Origin: Candidatus Hydrogenisulfobacillus filiaventi
GTDB taxonomy: Bacteria > Bacillota > Sulfobacillia > Sulfobacillales > R501
DNA: 64,000 nucleotides
Assembly (NCBI GenBank): GCA_902809825.1
Contig: LR778114.1
Coordinates: 186,001-250,000, forward strand
Direction: 5' to 3'
The position numbers were made by a program, and so were the translations under genes. Below, piece after piece: positions 43,147 to 52,788 of the stretch. Below the pieces are notes generated by a model that was given only the letters and a program-made list of their open reading frames with translations, was not told the DNA's origin and did no database searches. Position 1 is the stretch's first letter. Each line of letters opens with the position of its first letter.

Positions 43147-43836
43147 ATGAGTCAGGCCAAGTGGGCGTATCTGGGCGCGATCGTGCTGGCGCTGGTGGTG
43201 GCGGTGATGGTGGTGCTGGCCGTCCGCACGGTGGCGTTGGGCGACGGCTATCACACGGTGACGGTGGTGGCGCAGGCGGCGGCCCCCTCCGCCAGCGACG
43301 AGGTCATCACCCTCAACTTCGGCCACGGGGCCTCCTCCATCCCGGACGGGCTGGCGGCCATGGGCCGGGATGTGGCCCTCATCCGGCGCACCATCGCCGC
43401 GCTGGGCGTGCCGGCCTCGGCGGTGGTGGTCACGGACCAGAACCTGTACTCCAGCCAGAGCCTGGGCACGGCCCCGGGAGTGGCCGGCGCCACCTACACC
43501 GTCAATGTGGGCATGACCATTACCGTCCCCGCCGGCCAGGTGAGTTCCGTGGTGAAGGCGGTGTCGGGCGACCTCAATCTGCTGGACGTGTCCACCTTCA
43601 CCCTCTACACCGCCCCCGGGGCCGGACCCGGCGGGGCGGTGGGGGCCGCCGCCTACCGCTCGGCCCTGGCGGTGGCACATAGCGAGGCCGCTGCCCTGGC
43701 CGCCCGCCTGGGCATGCACCTGGGGCCGGTGCTCGCGGTGCATCAGCTGCCGCCGGCGGCTTCCGCCGCCGGCTCCGGCAGCGGTGGCGCCGGGTCCGGG
43801 CTTCTGAGCCTGGAGGTCACGTACGGGCTGCGGTGA
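43147..43836 (+). CDS. SIMPL (DUF541) domain protein, membrane anchored
   Basis: This 229-residue protein starts at ATG 43,147, with GGGTGAGGCGGC before it. An N-terminal helix (YLGAIVLALVVAVMVVLAV) anchors it or acts as a signal peptide. The outside part shows DVALIRRTIAALGVPASAVVVTDQNLY, a YTVNVGMTITV strand and SALAVAHSEAAALAARLGM, the SIMPL repeat pattern. The family is widespread, periplasmic or surface located, and poorly understood; some members respond to oxidative stress. It converges with the SIS gene with 6 bases between the two stops. Confidence 0.8.
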   Translation: MSQAKWAYLGAIVLALVVAVMVVLAVRTVALGDGYHTVTVVAQAAAPSASDEVITLNFGHGASSIPDGLAAMGRDVALIRRTIAALGVPASAVVVTDQNLYSSQSLGTAPGVAGATYTVNVGMTITVPAGQVSSVVKAVSGDLNLLDVSTFTLYTAPGAGPGGAVGAAAYRSALAVAHSEAAALAARLGMHLGPVLAVHQLPPAASAAGSGSGGAGSGLLSLEVTYGLR

Positions 43837-43842
43837 GGCCGC

Positions 43843-44799
43843 TCACTCCCGGGTGACCTTTCCGGGCAGGCGCCCGGGCTCGAGGCCCTGGGCGGCGGCC
43901 CAGGCCACCGCCAGGTGCTGCACCGGTACAATCTCGGCCAGGGGGGCGAGGGAGGCCGGCAGGGGGGGTAGCGCCACGTCCCCCTCCCCCAGCCCGATGG
44001 TCAGCAGGCGGTTGCCGCGGGCGGTCAGCTCCACCGCCAGCCGGCTCTGCAGCTCCCGGTGCACGCCCCGGCCCAGGAACACCACCAGGGAGCGGTCGCG
44101 GGCCCATTCCCAGGCCCCGTGGCGGAAGCCCGCGCCCGAAAACCCGGAGGCGGTGACGTGCGCCGCCTGGCGCAGGAGGAGCGCCCCTTCCAGGGCTGAG
44201 GCCAGGGAGGGCCCGCGGGCGACAAAGGTCACTTCCGGCGGCACCGGCCCGGGGTCGTCGAAGGGCTGGTCCACCAGCCGTTGCAGAAGGTCGGGCAGGG
44301 GCCGTAGGAAGCCGACCGGGTCGCCGCCCAGCAGGGCCAGCACGGCCAGGGTATTGATGTAGGTTTTGGAGCTGGTGCCCTCCTCAGGGGCGGCCTTTAA
44401 GGGCAGCAGGGGCATCCCGCTCCGGCCCAGGCTGCTGGCCTCGTCGTTGGTGATGCCCAGCAGCTGGTGGCCTTCAGCCTGGGCCAGGTCGAGTACCTCG
44501 GGGGTCTCCCCCGACTGGGAGAGCAGGATCCAGGTCGGGGCGGCCTTGAGCAGGGCGGCATGATCCGCCAGCGCCAGCGAGGCCTCCAGGGCCACCGCCG
44601 GCACCCCCCGCTGGTTGAGGCGGTAGGCGGCGTAGACGGCCGCAATGTAGGACGGGCCCATGCCCAGCAGCACCACCGGTCCCGTCGCCAGAAGGCGACG
44701 GGCCGCCTGCAGGCGGGAACGGCCCTCGGCGCCGGCGTAATAGTCCAACAGCCGGGACAGGGCCGTCGGTTGTTCCCGCATTTCCTCCATGAATCCCAT
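43843..44799 (-). CDS. SIS-domain sugar isomerase-like protein
   Basis: This 318-residue protein starts at ATG 44,799 (GGGGCGGGATT upstream). It contains two SIS folds: VVLLGMGPSYIAAVYAAYRL and WILLSQSGETPEVLDLAQAEG in the first, VTFVARGPSLASALEGALLLRQ in the second. This matches the isomerase half of glucosamine-fructose-6-phosphate aminotransferase (GlmS) and AgaS/FrlB-like deglycases, without the glutaminase domain. The S-Q-S-G-E-T phosphosugar loop is intact. It probably acts on an amino sugar phosphate; the substrate is uncertain. Confidence 0.82.
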   Translation of the reverse strand: MGFMEEMREQPTALSRLLDYYAGAEGRSRLQAARRLLATGPVVLLGMGPSYIAAVYAAYRLNQRGVPAVALEASLALADHAALLKAAPTWILLSQSGETPEVLDLAQAEGHQLLGITNDEASSLGRSGMPLLPLKAAPEEGTSSKTYINTLAVLALLGGDPVGFLRPLPDLLQRLVDQPFDDPGPVPPEVTFVARGPSLASALEGALLLRQAAHVTASGFSGAGFRHGAWEWARDRSLVVFLGRGVHRELQSRLAVELTARGNRLLTIGLGEGDVALPPLPASLAPLAEIVPVQHLAVAWAAAQGLEPGRLPGKVTRE

Positions 44800-44906
44800 A
44801 ATCCCGCCCCTTGTCCCCTTACCCTTAATCCTTTCCGGTTCAAAGTGCAACTCCCGAAGGTTCCTTCCCCGGGGCGGGAAGGGCGCCGGCAGGGGCGGGC
44901 GGCCGC

Positions 44907-45326
44907 TTAGCGGGCCGGGGGATGCGGACGGAGGTGGTCCCCGCTGCGGGCCTCGGCCCACATCCAGAGGGCGCGGCCGGCTAGCAGCACCGCCAGGGCC
45001 GCCACCTCCAGCAGGAGGGGGGTGGGGGATTCGGTGAGGGCGATCTTGCGGGCGACGAAGGTACCCACCAGGTCGAGGAGGCGCAGGGGCCGCAGGGTCT
45101 TGAGCAGGTCGCGCACCTCCAGTAGCACCACCACCGCGAACAGGTCCTCCACCACCGCCCGGAAGTGGTTGACGAAGTAGGGGGGGTCGGGAACATGCGG
45201 TGCCCAGCTGATGAGGAGGCCCAGCACGGTGAGCACAATCACGGCCAGGATGAGGCCGTCGGCGGTCCAGCGGATGTACTGGGCGATGCGGGCGAAGGCG
45301 GCGGAGGGATTGGGCTGTTCGTCCAT
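44907..45326 (-). CDS. PsiE-like small membrane protein
   Basis: This protein of about 139 residues has four hydrophobic segments (ADGLILAVIVLTVLGLLI, AVVEDLFAVVVLLEVRDLL, LLLEVAALAVLLAGRALW). The order and the V-R-D-L-L segment resemble phosphate-starvation-inducible PsiE proteins, whose function is unknown. I use ATG 45,326; a TTG two codons earlier is possible. It is on the minus strand upstream of the SIS gene with about 107 bases between, so may be cotranscribed. Confidence 0.65.
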   Translation of the reverse strand: MDEQPNPSAAFARIAQYIRWTADGLILAVIVLTVLGLLISWAPHVPDPPYFVNHFRAVVEDLFAVVVLLEVRDLLKTLRPLRLLDLVGTFVARKIALTESPTPLLLEVAALAVLLAGRALWMWAEARSGDHLRPHPPAR

Positions 45327-45526
45327 GGGCAAACGGTGGTCCCGTCCTTTCGGGGGCCGGGGGGCCCGGGATAACGGGGGATTCGCCGCCGGGGCCGGCG
45401 TTCCTGCCGCACGACGGCCGACCCCGGCTTAAAAGCGCCTTATTCCGTGGCCCCGGCCCGGCCGGGGCGGCATACTCGCGGTAGGTAAAAACGGAATCAC
45501 CCTGCACAAGGGAAAGGGGGGAGACG

Positions 45527-47017
45527 GTGGCGGGCGCGATGTTGGTCCAGGCGGCCGGCCTGGGCGGTCTCTGGGGGCTGGCGCTGACGGGAGCCTGGCA
45601 GCTGGGATCGGGCCTGGACGGAGCCGCCGGCGCGCGGCCCTGGCCGGTGCTGCTGGTGGCGGCGATGCTGGCGCCGGCGGCCGCAGTGCCGGGCGCGCCG
45701 GTGTGGACCCTGGCCTGGGTCCTGGCGGGCGGCGGTATGGCCCTTTACGACCGGCGGTTCCATCGCCTGCTGACGTCGCTTCTGACGGTGGCCTGGCTGG
45801 CGGGCAGCGGGGTGGCCGGCTGGCCGCCGGGGGTGGCGGCGGGGGCGCTGCTGTTCCCGCTGTGGGCGGCCGCGGCGCCCCGCCTGGGCGGGCCCTGGAG
45901 TGCGGCCGGCGCCTGGGCGGGGGGCGGCCTCCTCCTCACCCTGGCTGGGGGCCCTGCGGTGGCAGCGGCCCTGCCGGCCCAGCTGGCGGCTGCACCCCTG
46001 GCGGCGGCCCCGGCCGTGCTGTGGGTCTGCCGGCGCCGCCGGCTCGACCAGGCCCTCGATGACCAGCGCTTTCGTGTGGAGCACGACGCCCTCACCGGGG
46101 CCCTCTCCCGGACCGGGCTGGAACGCTGGCTGGCCGCCCATAACCGGGTGCCGGGGATGGTGGTGGCCATCGACCTCGACGACTTCAAATGGATCAATGA
46201 CACCTACGGTCACCAGGCGGGCGACGCAGTGTTGCGGGAGGTGGTGGAGCGCCTGCAGCCGGTGCTGCGGGCGGGGGACGCCGTGGTGCGCATGGGCGGG
46301 GACGAGTTCACCGTCTGGCTGCCGGGGCCGGGACCGGCCGACGGGGCCGACCTGGCCGAACGCCTGCACACCGTCCTGACCGTGAGCCCGTTTGTGCTGC
46401 CGCCCCTGCCCCCCTTGATGCTGGGGGCATCCATGGGCTGGGTGGCCGGCCCGCTGAGCTGGAACCTGGCGGAGGCGGCGGACGCGGCCCTTTTGCGCGC
46501 TAAGCGGGCGGGCAAGAACCGTGTGGCCGGCGAGGGACCGGGGACGGCTCCGGCCGCCGCGGTCCCGGTGAGCCTGCGCTGGCTGGTGGACGCCTGCGAG
46601 GCCCTCTGGGAGCACTGGGATACCGCGGCGGTGCTGGCGGACCGCCAGGGTCGCATCGTGGCCGCCAACCCGGCCTACCAGGCCCTGACCGGCTACCACC
46701 TGGATGAGCTGCGGGGCCGGTCGCCGGCCATGCTGTCCGCCGGCAACACCGACGCCGGGGTCTACGATGCCCTGTGGGGGGCGCTAACCGCCCGCCGCCC
46801 CTGGCACGGCTGCCTGCAGAACCGCCGCAAGGACGGGAGCCTATGGTGGGAGGCGCTCTCCATCTACCCGGTGGTGATGGCCGGCCATACGGTCGGCTTC
46901 TGGGCGGTGGTGCGGGAGGTGCCGGCCCCGGCCGCCTCGGAAGCGGCAGCGGCGGTGCCGGTGCCGCCGGGGACCGGCCGGGCGCAGCCGGTGGATGACG
47001 ACGGGGGGCGGGTGTGA
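45527..47017 (+). CDS. Membrane-bound GGDEF diguanylate cyclase with C-terminal PAS
   Basis: This 496-residue protein has about six membrane helices in its first 165 residues. A GGDEF domain follows (residues about 180-335): DALTGALSRTGLERW, VAIDLDDFKWINDTYGH and an intact active site RMGGDEF. The inhibitory site is also present (RAGD, five residues before GGDEF), so it is a credible c-di-GMP synthase with product feedback. A PAS domain follows (residues about 360-470: VLADRQGRIVAANPAYQALTGY). PAS after GGDEF is the reverse of the usual order. Its stop overlaps the ATG of a broken paralogue by one base. Confidence 0.87.
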   Translation: MAGAMLVQAAGLGGLWGLALTGAWQLGSGLDGAAGARPWPVLLVAAMLAPAAAVPGAPVWTLAWVLAGGGMALYDRRFHRLLTSLLTVAWLAGSGVAGWPPGVAAGALLFPLWAAAAPRLGGPWSAAGAWAGGGLLLTLAGGPAVAAALPAQLAAAPLAAAPAVLWVCRRRRLDQALDDQRFRVEHDALTGALSRTGLERWLAAHNRVPGMVVAIDLDDFKWINDTYGHQAGDAVLREVVERLQPVLRAGDAVVRMGGDEFTVWLPGPGPADGADLAERLHTVLTVSPFVLPPLPPLMLGASMGWVAGPLSWNLAEAADAALLRAKRAGKNRVAGEGPGTAPAAAVPVSLRWLVDACEALWEHWDTAAVLADRQGRIVAANPAYQALTGYHLDELRGRSPAMLSAGNTDAGVYDALWGALTARRPWHGCLQNRRKDGSLWWEALSIYPVVMAGHTVGFWAVVREVPAPAASEAAAAVPVPPGTGRAQPVDDDGGRV

Positions 47018-49101
47018 TGCCGGTGCTGCGGGTGGGCATGGACGCGGTGGTGGTAGCCGCCACCCTGGTGGGCTTGTGCGAGGCCACCGCCTTCACCCGC
47101 TCCGCCTGGCCCGCCCGGCCTGGCTGGGGGACTGGCTGATGGCCCTGCTGCCGCCCCTCATGCTGACGGCCATGGCCCGGGTCGGCGGGTTTCCCCTCCC
47201 CTGGGGGCTGTGGCCGACGGTGACGGTGGCGCAGAGCTACTGGCTGGACTGGCCGCTGTACGCGGCCGCCACCGTGGCCGCCATGGCCGCTTGGGCCGTC
47301 TCCGGCGGATCGGCCCTCCCGGGGGCGCTGGCGCTGGGGGTGGTGGCCGCCCTGGCCGCCTGGTCACCCATCCGCCGGCGGGCGGCGCGGGTGGGGCTGC
47401 TGCTGGCTTCCGGCTGGGGCATCGCGGCGGCCGCCGGCTGGCCGGGCGCGGGGACCCGGCTGGCCCCGGGGCCGGCCCTGGGGGAGGAGCTGCTGGCCGG
47501 GGCCCTGCTGGCGGGCTACGTCCTCAGCCATCGCGAGCGCACCCAGGCCTTGAGCGCGGCCGTGGAGGCGGTGGCCCGCGACCATCTCACCGGGGCCCTT
47601 ACCCCGGAGGGGCTGGAGACCTGGCTAGAGAGCTGGGCGCGCCCGCCCCGCGGGCTGGTCGCGATCGTCGATCTCAACGACTTCAAGGCGGTGAACGACA
47701 CCTACGGCCATCCGGTCGGGGACCAGCTGCTGAGCGCGCTGGCCCGCCGCCTGCGGCAGGGATTGCGCAACGGGGATGTGGTGGCGCGGGTGGGCGGGGA
47801 CGAGATCGCCTGCTGGTGTCCCGGGGCGGAGGAGGAAGGGGCGGCCCAGCTGGCAGAACGTCTGTACCATGCCGTGATTGCCGACCCGGTGTCCACCAGC
47901 GCCGGGCCCATCCGACTGGATGCCTGCCCTGGGCTGGGCGGTGGGTCCCCTGGGGCCCGAAACCGCCGCCCGTGCCGAGCGGGCGCTGCTGCGGGCCAAG
48001 CGGCCGGGGGCGCCGCCGGTAGCGGGCCCGGAGGCCCTGCAGGAACCGGAAAGCCTGCCCGTGCCCGGCGGACCCCGCTGGCTGATGGATGCGGTGCAGC
48101 GGCTGTGGAGCGCCTGGGAGGAGCCGGCGGTGCTGGTGGACCCTGACGGCCGCATCCTCACCGCCAACGGGGCCTTCCGGCGCTGGGCGGGCAAGCCCTG
48201 GCCGCAGCTGGTGGGGCAGGGCCTGCCGGAGCTGCCGCCCGGGGCAGGGTCGGTGCCGGTGGAGGTGGGTGGACGGCTGGCCGCCTACTGGCTGCACCTG
48301 CCGGGGGTGCGGCTGCCGGGGGAGACCGCTCAGGGGCTCCCGGGATGGGTGGTCACCCCCGGCTTCACCCGCGACCGCCGCTGGGCCGTGGCCCCGGTCT
48401 TTCAGCCGATCGTGGCCCTGCCGGGCGGGGAGGTGCTGGGCTATGAGGCCTTAAGCCGCCCCTCCTGGGAAGGGCGGCCGGTGGATCCCGAGACCCTGTT
48501 TCACGCCGCCGCCGCGGCCGGCACCACCCTGGAAGCCGATCTGGCCTGCTTCGCGGCGGTGGCGCGGGCGGTGCTGGCCGCCCCCTGGCCGGCGGGGGCG
48601 CTGCTGTTTGTCAACGTGAGCCCGCGCAGCCTGATGACCCCGGACCGCCTGCATCCGGTCCTGGACCCGCTGGTGGCGGCCCTCCCGCCCGGACGGGTGG
48701 TGCTGGAGATCTCGGAGCATGTCCCGGAGGACATCCCCTACAGCCTCTGGGAGGAGCTGCCGCGGGTCTACCCCGGGGTGCAGTGGGCGCAGGACGATTA
48801 CGGTCTGGGTAATGCCGACCCCTCCCGCATGCTGGCGGTCCGTCCCCAGTGGCTGAAGTTGGACCGCACCTTGATGCTGCAGGCCCTAGCGGATGCGGCG
48901 GGCCGCACCTGGCTGCGGCGGTTTGCGGCCTGGGCCTAGGGGGAGTTCGGGATGCGGCTGGTAGTGGAAGGGGTGGAGACGGCGGAGCAGGCGGACGCCC
49001 TGGCCGCCTTGGGCCTCACGGCGGCCCAGGGCTATCTGTTCGGGCGGCCAATGGCCACGCCGGCCTTGGCGACCCCGCCGGCCGCCGGGGATCCGGCCTA
49101 G
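47017..49101 (+). pseudogene. GGDEF-PAS-EAL protein, broken by two frame changes and a stop
   Basis: This paralogue of the preceding gene starts at ATG 47,017. The N-terminus (VVVAATLVGLCEATAFT) is in one frame. From about 47,105 the signal moves to a second frame with the membrane part and GGDEF (AIVDLNDFKAVNDTYGH, RVGGDEI). Near 47,920 it returns to the first frame (LGWAVGPLGPE, RALLRAKRPG), with PAS (VLVDPDGRILTANGAF) and EAL (FQPIVALPGGEVLGYEALSR, FVNVSPRS, LEISE, QDDYGLGNAD, LKLDR). A TAG at 48,937 then cuts EAL before its last motifs, which continue in frame (VVEGVETAEQADA, QGYLFGRP) to 49,101. The EAL active-site residues before the stop are intact, so decay is recent. Confidence 0.8.
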
Positions 49102-49173
49102 GCCGGGGTTGACAACCGGCAGGGGGTGGCCTAGGGTGGCCTTGGGGACCCACCCCCCGGGGGGAGGGGTAGC

Positions 49174-49572
49174 GTGGAAGCCGGGCTGAAGAAACAGGCC
49201 GCCCTACGCCTGAAGATGGCGGCCGGGCACCTGGAAAGCGTCCGCCGCATGGTGGATCAGGATGTGTACTGTGTCAACATCATGCGGCAGGTGGCCGCGG
49301 TCCAGGCCAGCCTGGAGGAGGTGCAGCGCATCCTCCTCCGCAACCATCTCCTGACCTGCGTGGCCGACGCCATGCGCCAGGGCCTGGGGCAGGAGATCGT
49401 GGACGAGCTGATGGATGCTATGAAGTACATGCCCTTCAACGCTGGCGAGGCCATCGCGCCGGATGCCCCCTTGCATTCGCTGGTGCATGAGCCGGTGTGC
49501 GCGTGTCATCGCCCGGCGCCGCCTGCGGACGGGCTGGCACCGGACCCGGGAACGGGGAGGGAGCAGCCGTGA
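49174..49572 (+). CDS. csoR: CsoR-family copper-sensing repressor
   Basis: This 132-residue all-helical DUF156 protein starts at GTG 49,174 (GGGGGGAGGGGTAGC upstream). The metal-site pattern of CsoR is visible: Cys in [20 protein letters not shown] and His-x3-Cys in [13 protein letters not shown]. Such proteins release DNA on binding Cu(I). It overlaps copA by 4 bases and is likely to control that operon. The C-terminal 40 residues are longer than in typical CsoR proteins and include another Cys pair (VCACH), which might add metal affinity. Confidence 0.88.
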   Translation: MEAGLKKQAALRLKMAAGHLESVRRMVDQDVYCVNIMRQVAAVQASLEEVQRILLRNHLLTCVADAMRQGLGQEIVDELMDAMKYMPFNAGEAIAPDAPLHSLVHEPVCACHRPAPPADGLAPDPGTGREQP

Positions 49573-51980
49573 GTCAGTTGAAGCCGGATTTCCATCTGCC
49601 AGGGGACGAGGGCAGCCCCGAGGCCGCCCAGCTGGAGATCGGCGGCATGACCTGCGCCACCTGCGCCCTGAAGGTGGAGAAGTCGCTCAACGGCCTGGAA
49701 GGGGTCTCCCGGGCCGATGTCAATCTGGCGCTGGAGAAGGCCAGCATCGTGTTCGACCCCGCCCGGGTCCGGACCCGCGACCTGGTGGAGGCGGTGACCT
49801 CCATCGGCTACCGGGTGCGCACCGACCAGGTGTTGTACTACCTGCCCGGCCTGGACGAGGAGCCGTTGCGCGCCCGGGCCCAGGCGGCGGCCGAGGCGGT
49901 GCCGGGCGTGGTGGCGGTGCGGGCCAATCCCGCCCAGGGCAGTCTGGCGGTGGAACTGGCCCGGGGGCTGGGCGACCCGGCGGCGGTGCGCGCCGCTCTG
50001 GAGCAGGCGGGGTTCGCGGTGCGCATGGCGGCCGCCGGCGGGCCCGACCCGCGGGTGCTGGAGATGCGGGAGGCGCGCCGGCGGCTGGCGGTGGCCGCGG
50101 CGGCCACGGTGCCCATCTGGCTGGGGATGCTCTGGCAGTACCTGCACGTGGGCTGGAGCGGGCTCGACAACCCGTGGCTCCTGCTGGTGCTGGGGAGCGT
50201 GGTGCAGTGGGGACCGGGTTTCAGCTTCACCCGGCGGGCCTGGCTCAATCTTTCCCACGGCAACGCCAACATGGACGTGCTGGTGGCCTCCGGCACCCTT
50301 TCCGCCTGGCTGTTGTCCGTGATCGACCTCTTCCGGGGCGGGCCGATGTTCTTCGATAGCTCCGCCACCGTCATCACCTTGGTCCTGGTCGGCAAGTACC
50401 TGGAGGCGGTGGCCAAGGGCCGCACCAGCGATGCCATTGCCCAACTGCTGGCCCTGCGGCCGCGTCAGACCCGGCGTCGGGTGCCGGATGGCAGCTGGGA
50501 GGTGGTGGACGCGACCGCGGTGCAGCCCGGTGACCGCCTGCAGGTGCTGCCGGGGGAGCGAGTGCCGGCCGACGGGACGGTGGCGGCGGGCCCGGCCCTG
50601 GTGGATGAGTCCATGCTGACCGGGGAACCGCTGCCGGTGGAGCGGGCAGTAGGGGAGCCGGTGGTGGGCGGCACCGTCAACGCCGGCAGCCAGGCCTTTG
50701 AGATGACGGCCGGGCACATCGGGCAGGACACGGTGCTGGCCCAGATCGTGCGGGCGGTGGAGGAGGCCCAGGCCACCAAGGCGCCCGTGCAGCGGCTGGC
50801 CGACCGGGTGGCCAACGTGTTCGTTCCCGTGATCGTGGCCATCGCCGTCCTCGCCACCCTGGGCTGGGGCCTGGCGGACGGCGACTGGATCGCGGCCATC
50901 CTCAAAGGGGTAGCGGTGCTGGTGGTGGCTTGCCCCTGCGCGCTGGGCCTGGCGACCCCCACGGCGGTGATGGTGGGGTCGGGCGCCGGGGCCCAGCAGG
51001 GGGTGCTCTACCGGTCGGGCGCCACCCTGGAGGCGGCGGCGGGGGTCAACCTGGTGGCGTTTGACAAGACCGGTACCCTGACGGAAGGCCGGCCGGTGGT
51101 GACGGCGGTGTGGCCGGCGCCGGGGGTGGCGGAAGCCGAGCTGCTGGCCACGGCGGCGGCGGTGGAGGCGGAGTCCACCCACCCCCTGGCCCGCGCCCTG
51201 CGCGAGCGGGCGCAGGGCCTGGCCGTGCCGCCGGCGGAGGACACCTACACCGAGCCCGGGCAGGGCATGGTGGGCACGGTGGCGGGGGAGGAGGTCCTGG
51301 TCGGCAACCCCGACCTGCTGGAGGCTTACGGGGTCCATCCGGATGCCGGCCTGGCCCGGCGCGTGGAGGCGGCGGAGGCGGAGGGGGCCACCGGGGTGTG
51401 GGTGGCGCGCGGCGGCCAGGTGCTGGGAGTGCTGGCCGTCAGCGACCCGGTGCAGCCCACCGCTGCGGAGGCGGTGCGCCGGCTGCGCCGGATGGGCGTG
51501 GACGTCGCCCTGCTGACCGGGGACCGGCCCGCCACCGCCCAGGCCGTTGCCCGCCGCCTCGGCATCCGCCGCGTGTTCGCCGGCCTGAAGCCGGAGGAGA
51601 AGGGCCGGGTGGTGCAGGACCTGCATCGGCAGGGGTTCCGGGTGGCGATGGTAGGAGACGGCATCAATGACGCCCCCGCCCTGGCCGCCGCCGACGTGGG
51701 GATGGCGGTGGCCCAGGGCACCGAGATCGCCATCGAGTCCGCCGGGGTGACCCTGATGCGGTCCGATCCCCTGCAGGCCGTGCATGCCCTGGAAGTGGGC
51801 CGCAAGAGCATGGGGAAGATCCGCCAGAACCTCTTCTGGGCCTTCGGTTACAACGTGGTGGGCGTGCCCCTGGCCGCGTTTGGCATCATCTCCCCCGCGG
51901 TCGCCGGGGCGGCCATGGCCGCCAGCTCGGTGACCGTGGTCACCAATTCCCTGCTGCTGCGGCGCATGCGCCTGTCCTGA
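49569..51980 (+). CDS. copA: Copper-exporting P1B-type ATPase
   Basis: This 803-residue pump ejects Cu(I) across the cytoplasmic membrane. It starts at GTG 49,569, overlapping the csoR stop. The N-terminal heavy-metal domain has GGMTCATC (C29, C32). A second, degenerate metal domain without Cys follows ([20 protein letters not shown]). Eight membrane segments contain the ion path [16 protein letters not shown]. The phosphorylation site is DKTGTLTEG, with STHPLARAL for nucleotide binding and [20 protein letters not shown] at the hinge. The chain ends soon after the last helix pair. Copper resistance fits life in acidic metal-rich water. Confidence 0.95.
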   Translation: MSQLKPDFHLPGDEGSPEAAQLEIGGMTCATCALKVEKSLNGLEGVSRADVNLALEKASIVFDPARVRTRDLVEAVTSIGYRVRTDQVLYYLPGLDEEPLRARAQAAAEAVPGVVAVRANPAQGSLAVELARGLGDPAAVRAALEQAGFAVRMAAAGGPDPRVLEMREARRRLAVAAAATVPIWLGMLWQYLHVGWSGLDNPWLLLVLGSVVQWGPGFSFTRRAWLNLSHGNANMDVLVASGTLSAWLLSVIDLFRGGPMFFDSSATVITLVLVGKYLEAVAKGRTSDAIAQLLALRPRQTRRRVPDGSWEVVDATAVQPGDRLQVLPGERVPADGTVAAGPALVDESMLTGEPLPVERAVGEPVVGGTVNAGSQAFEMTAGHIGQDTVLAQIVRAVEEAQATKAPVQRLADRVANVFVPVIVAIAVLATLGWGLADGDWIAAILKGVAVLVVACPCALGLATPTAVMVGSGAGAQQGVLYRSGATLEAAAGVNLVAFDKTGTLTEGRPVVTAVWPAPGVAEAELLATAAAVEAESTHPLARALRERAQGLAVPPAEDTYTEPGQGMVGTVAGEEVLVGNPDLLEAYGVHPDAGLARRVEAAEAEGATGVWVARGGQVLGVLAVSDPVQPTAAEAVRRLRRMGVDVALLTGDRPATAQAVARRLGIRRVFAGLKPEEKGRVVQDLHRQGFRVAMVGDGINDAPALAAADVGMAVAQGTEIAIESAGVTLMRSDPLQAVHALEVGRKSMGKIRQNLFWAFGYNVVGVPLAAFGIISPAVAGAAMAASSVTVVTNSLLLRRMRLS

Positions 51981-52122
51981 GCCGCCGCGCCGGAAGGGGG
52001 GTGAGGCCGGGCCCGGGTGCCGGGCCGGAACCGCAGCCGGTCAACCGCAGCAGGCCACGACCGGACCGTGGCCCGTCGCCTCCGGCCCCAAGGCCGGAGC
52101 GTCCCGAGGAGGAGGGTGTCCC

Positions 52123-52326
52123 ATGCAGGTTGTGGATGTGGTGTGCCACATGACGGTGGACAGCGAGACCGCCATCCGCCGCGAGTACCAGGGCCAGGCG
52201 TATTACTTCTGCGCCGAGGGCTGTGCGCGCGCCTTCGAGCAGAACCCGGAGGCCTATCTGGGCCAGGAGGGCGGCCACGGCGGCCACCATCACCATCATC
52301 ATCACGGGATGCACCATTCCGAATGA
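52123..52326 (+). CDS. YHS-domain protein with His-rich tail
   Basis: This 67-residue protein starts at ATG 52,123 (GAGGAGGGTGTCCC upstream). The YHS core is VVDVVCHMTVDSETAIRREYQGQAYYFCAEGCARAFEQNPEAYL, with Cys residues that could bind metal. The tail is GGHGGHHHHHHHGMHHSE, with eleven His. YHS domains are often fused to or encoded next to copper ATPases. Placed 143 bases after copA, it is probably a cytoplasmic copper buffer or a chaperone delivering metal to CopA. The metal is inferred from context. Confidence 0.82.
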   Translation: MQVVDVVCHMTVDSETAIRREYQGQAYYFCAEGCARAFEQNPEAYLGQEGGHGGHHHHHHHGMHHSE

Positions 52327-52788
52327 GGGGTGGGCAGGCCGGGGCCGCTCCGTGCCGGCCCCGGCGCCGCCTGCCGGCGCCCGTTAGGGCCAGCACCCCG
52401 CATCCCCCCACGGCCCCGCTCCCGTCCCCTCCCTTTTTTCCGGATTCCCCGTCCCCGCCTTGCTCCGCTTAGTGTGCCCCGGAGAACGGCCCATGCCGGC
52501 GCGATCCGCCCGCCGGCGGTTGGCTCTCGCTGGCTTCATGCCCGCCTCCGGACCCGGGCCGGTGTCGGGGGCCGCCAGGCTGGCACCGGTCCCCGGCGGC
52601 CGCCAGGTCTAGGGCGGTTTTTTCCCGACGGGGATGCCGGTCCCGGACCGGACCGCCCGTTGTCCCCCCGCCGGCGGATCCGGCTCCTCCCCGCGGACGC
52701 GGGAGTGGCGGCGGCCCGGAACGGTCATGCTAAGCCGGGGCGGCCTCACCGCCCTCAACCGGCCTCGAAGGGAGGACGTACCCCTAGC
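52327..52788. other. Gene-free GC-rich gap
   Basis: About 460 bases between the YHS and SDR genes. The frame of the SDR gene is open through it, but the translation is Pro/Arg-rich and not protein-like. A CCTTTTTTCC tract at 52,432 could end the copper operon. Nothing else is recognised. Confidence 0.45.

Noticed and set aside
48937-48939. The TAG in the EAL paralogue as a programmed readthrough or pyrrolysine codon
   Set aside because: The same gene carries two frame changes, the codon is not at a family active-site position, and no pyrrolysine context is seen, so decay is simpler.
52330-52788. N-terminal extension of the SDR protein
   Set aside because: The frame is open but composition is Pro/Arg-rich, and family length and the first homologous residues support the start at 52,789.
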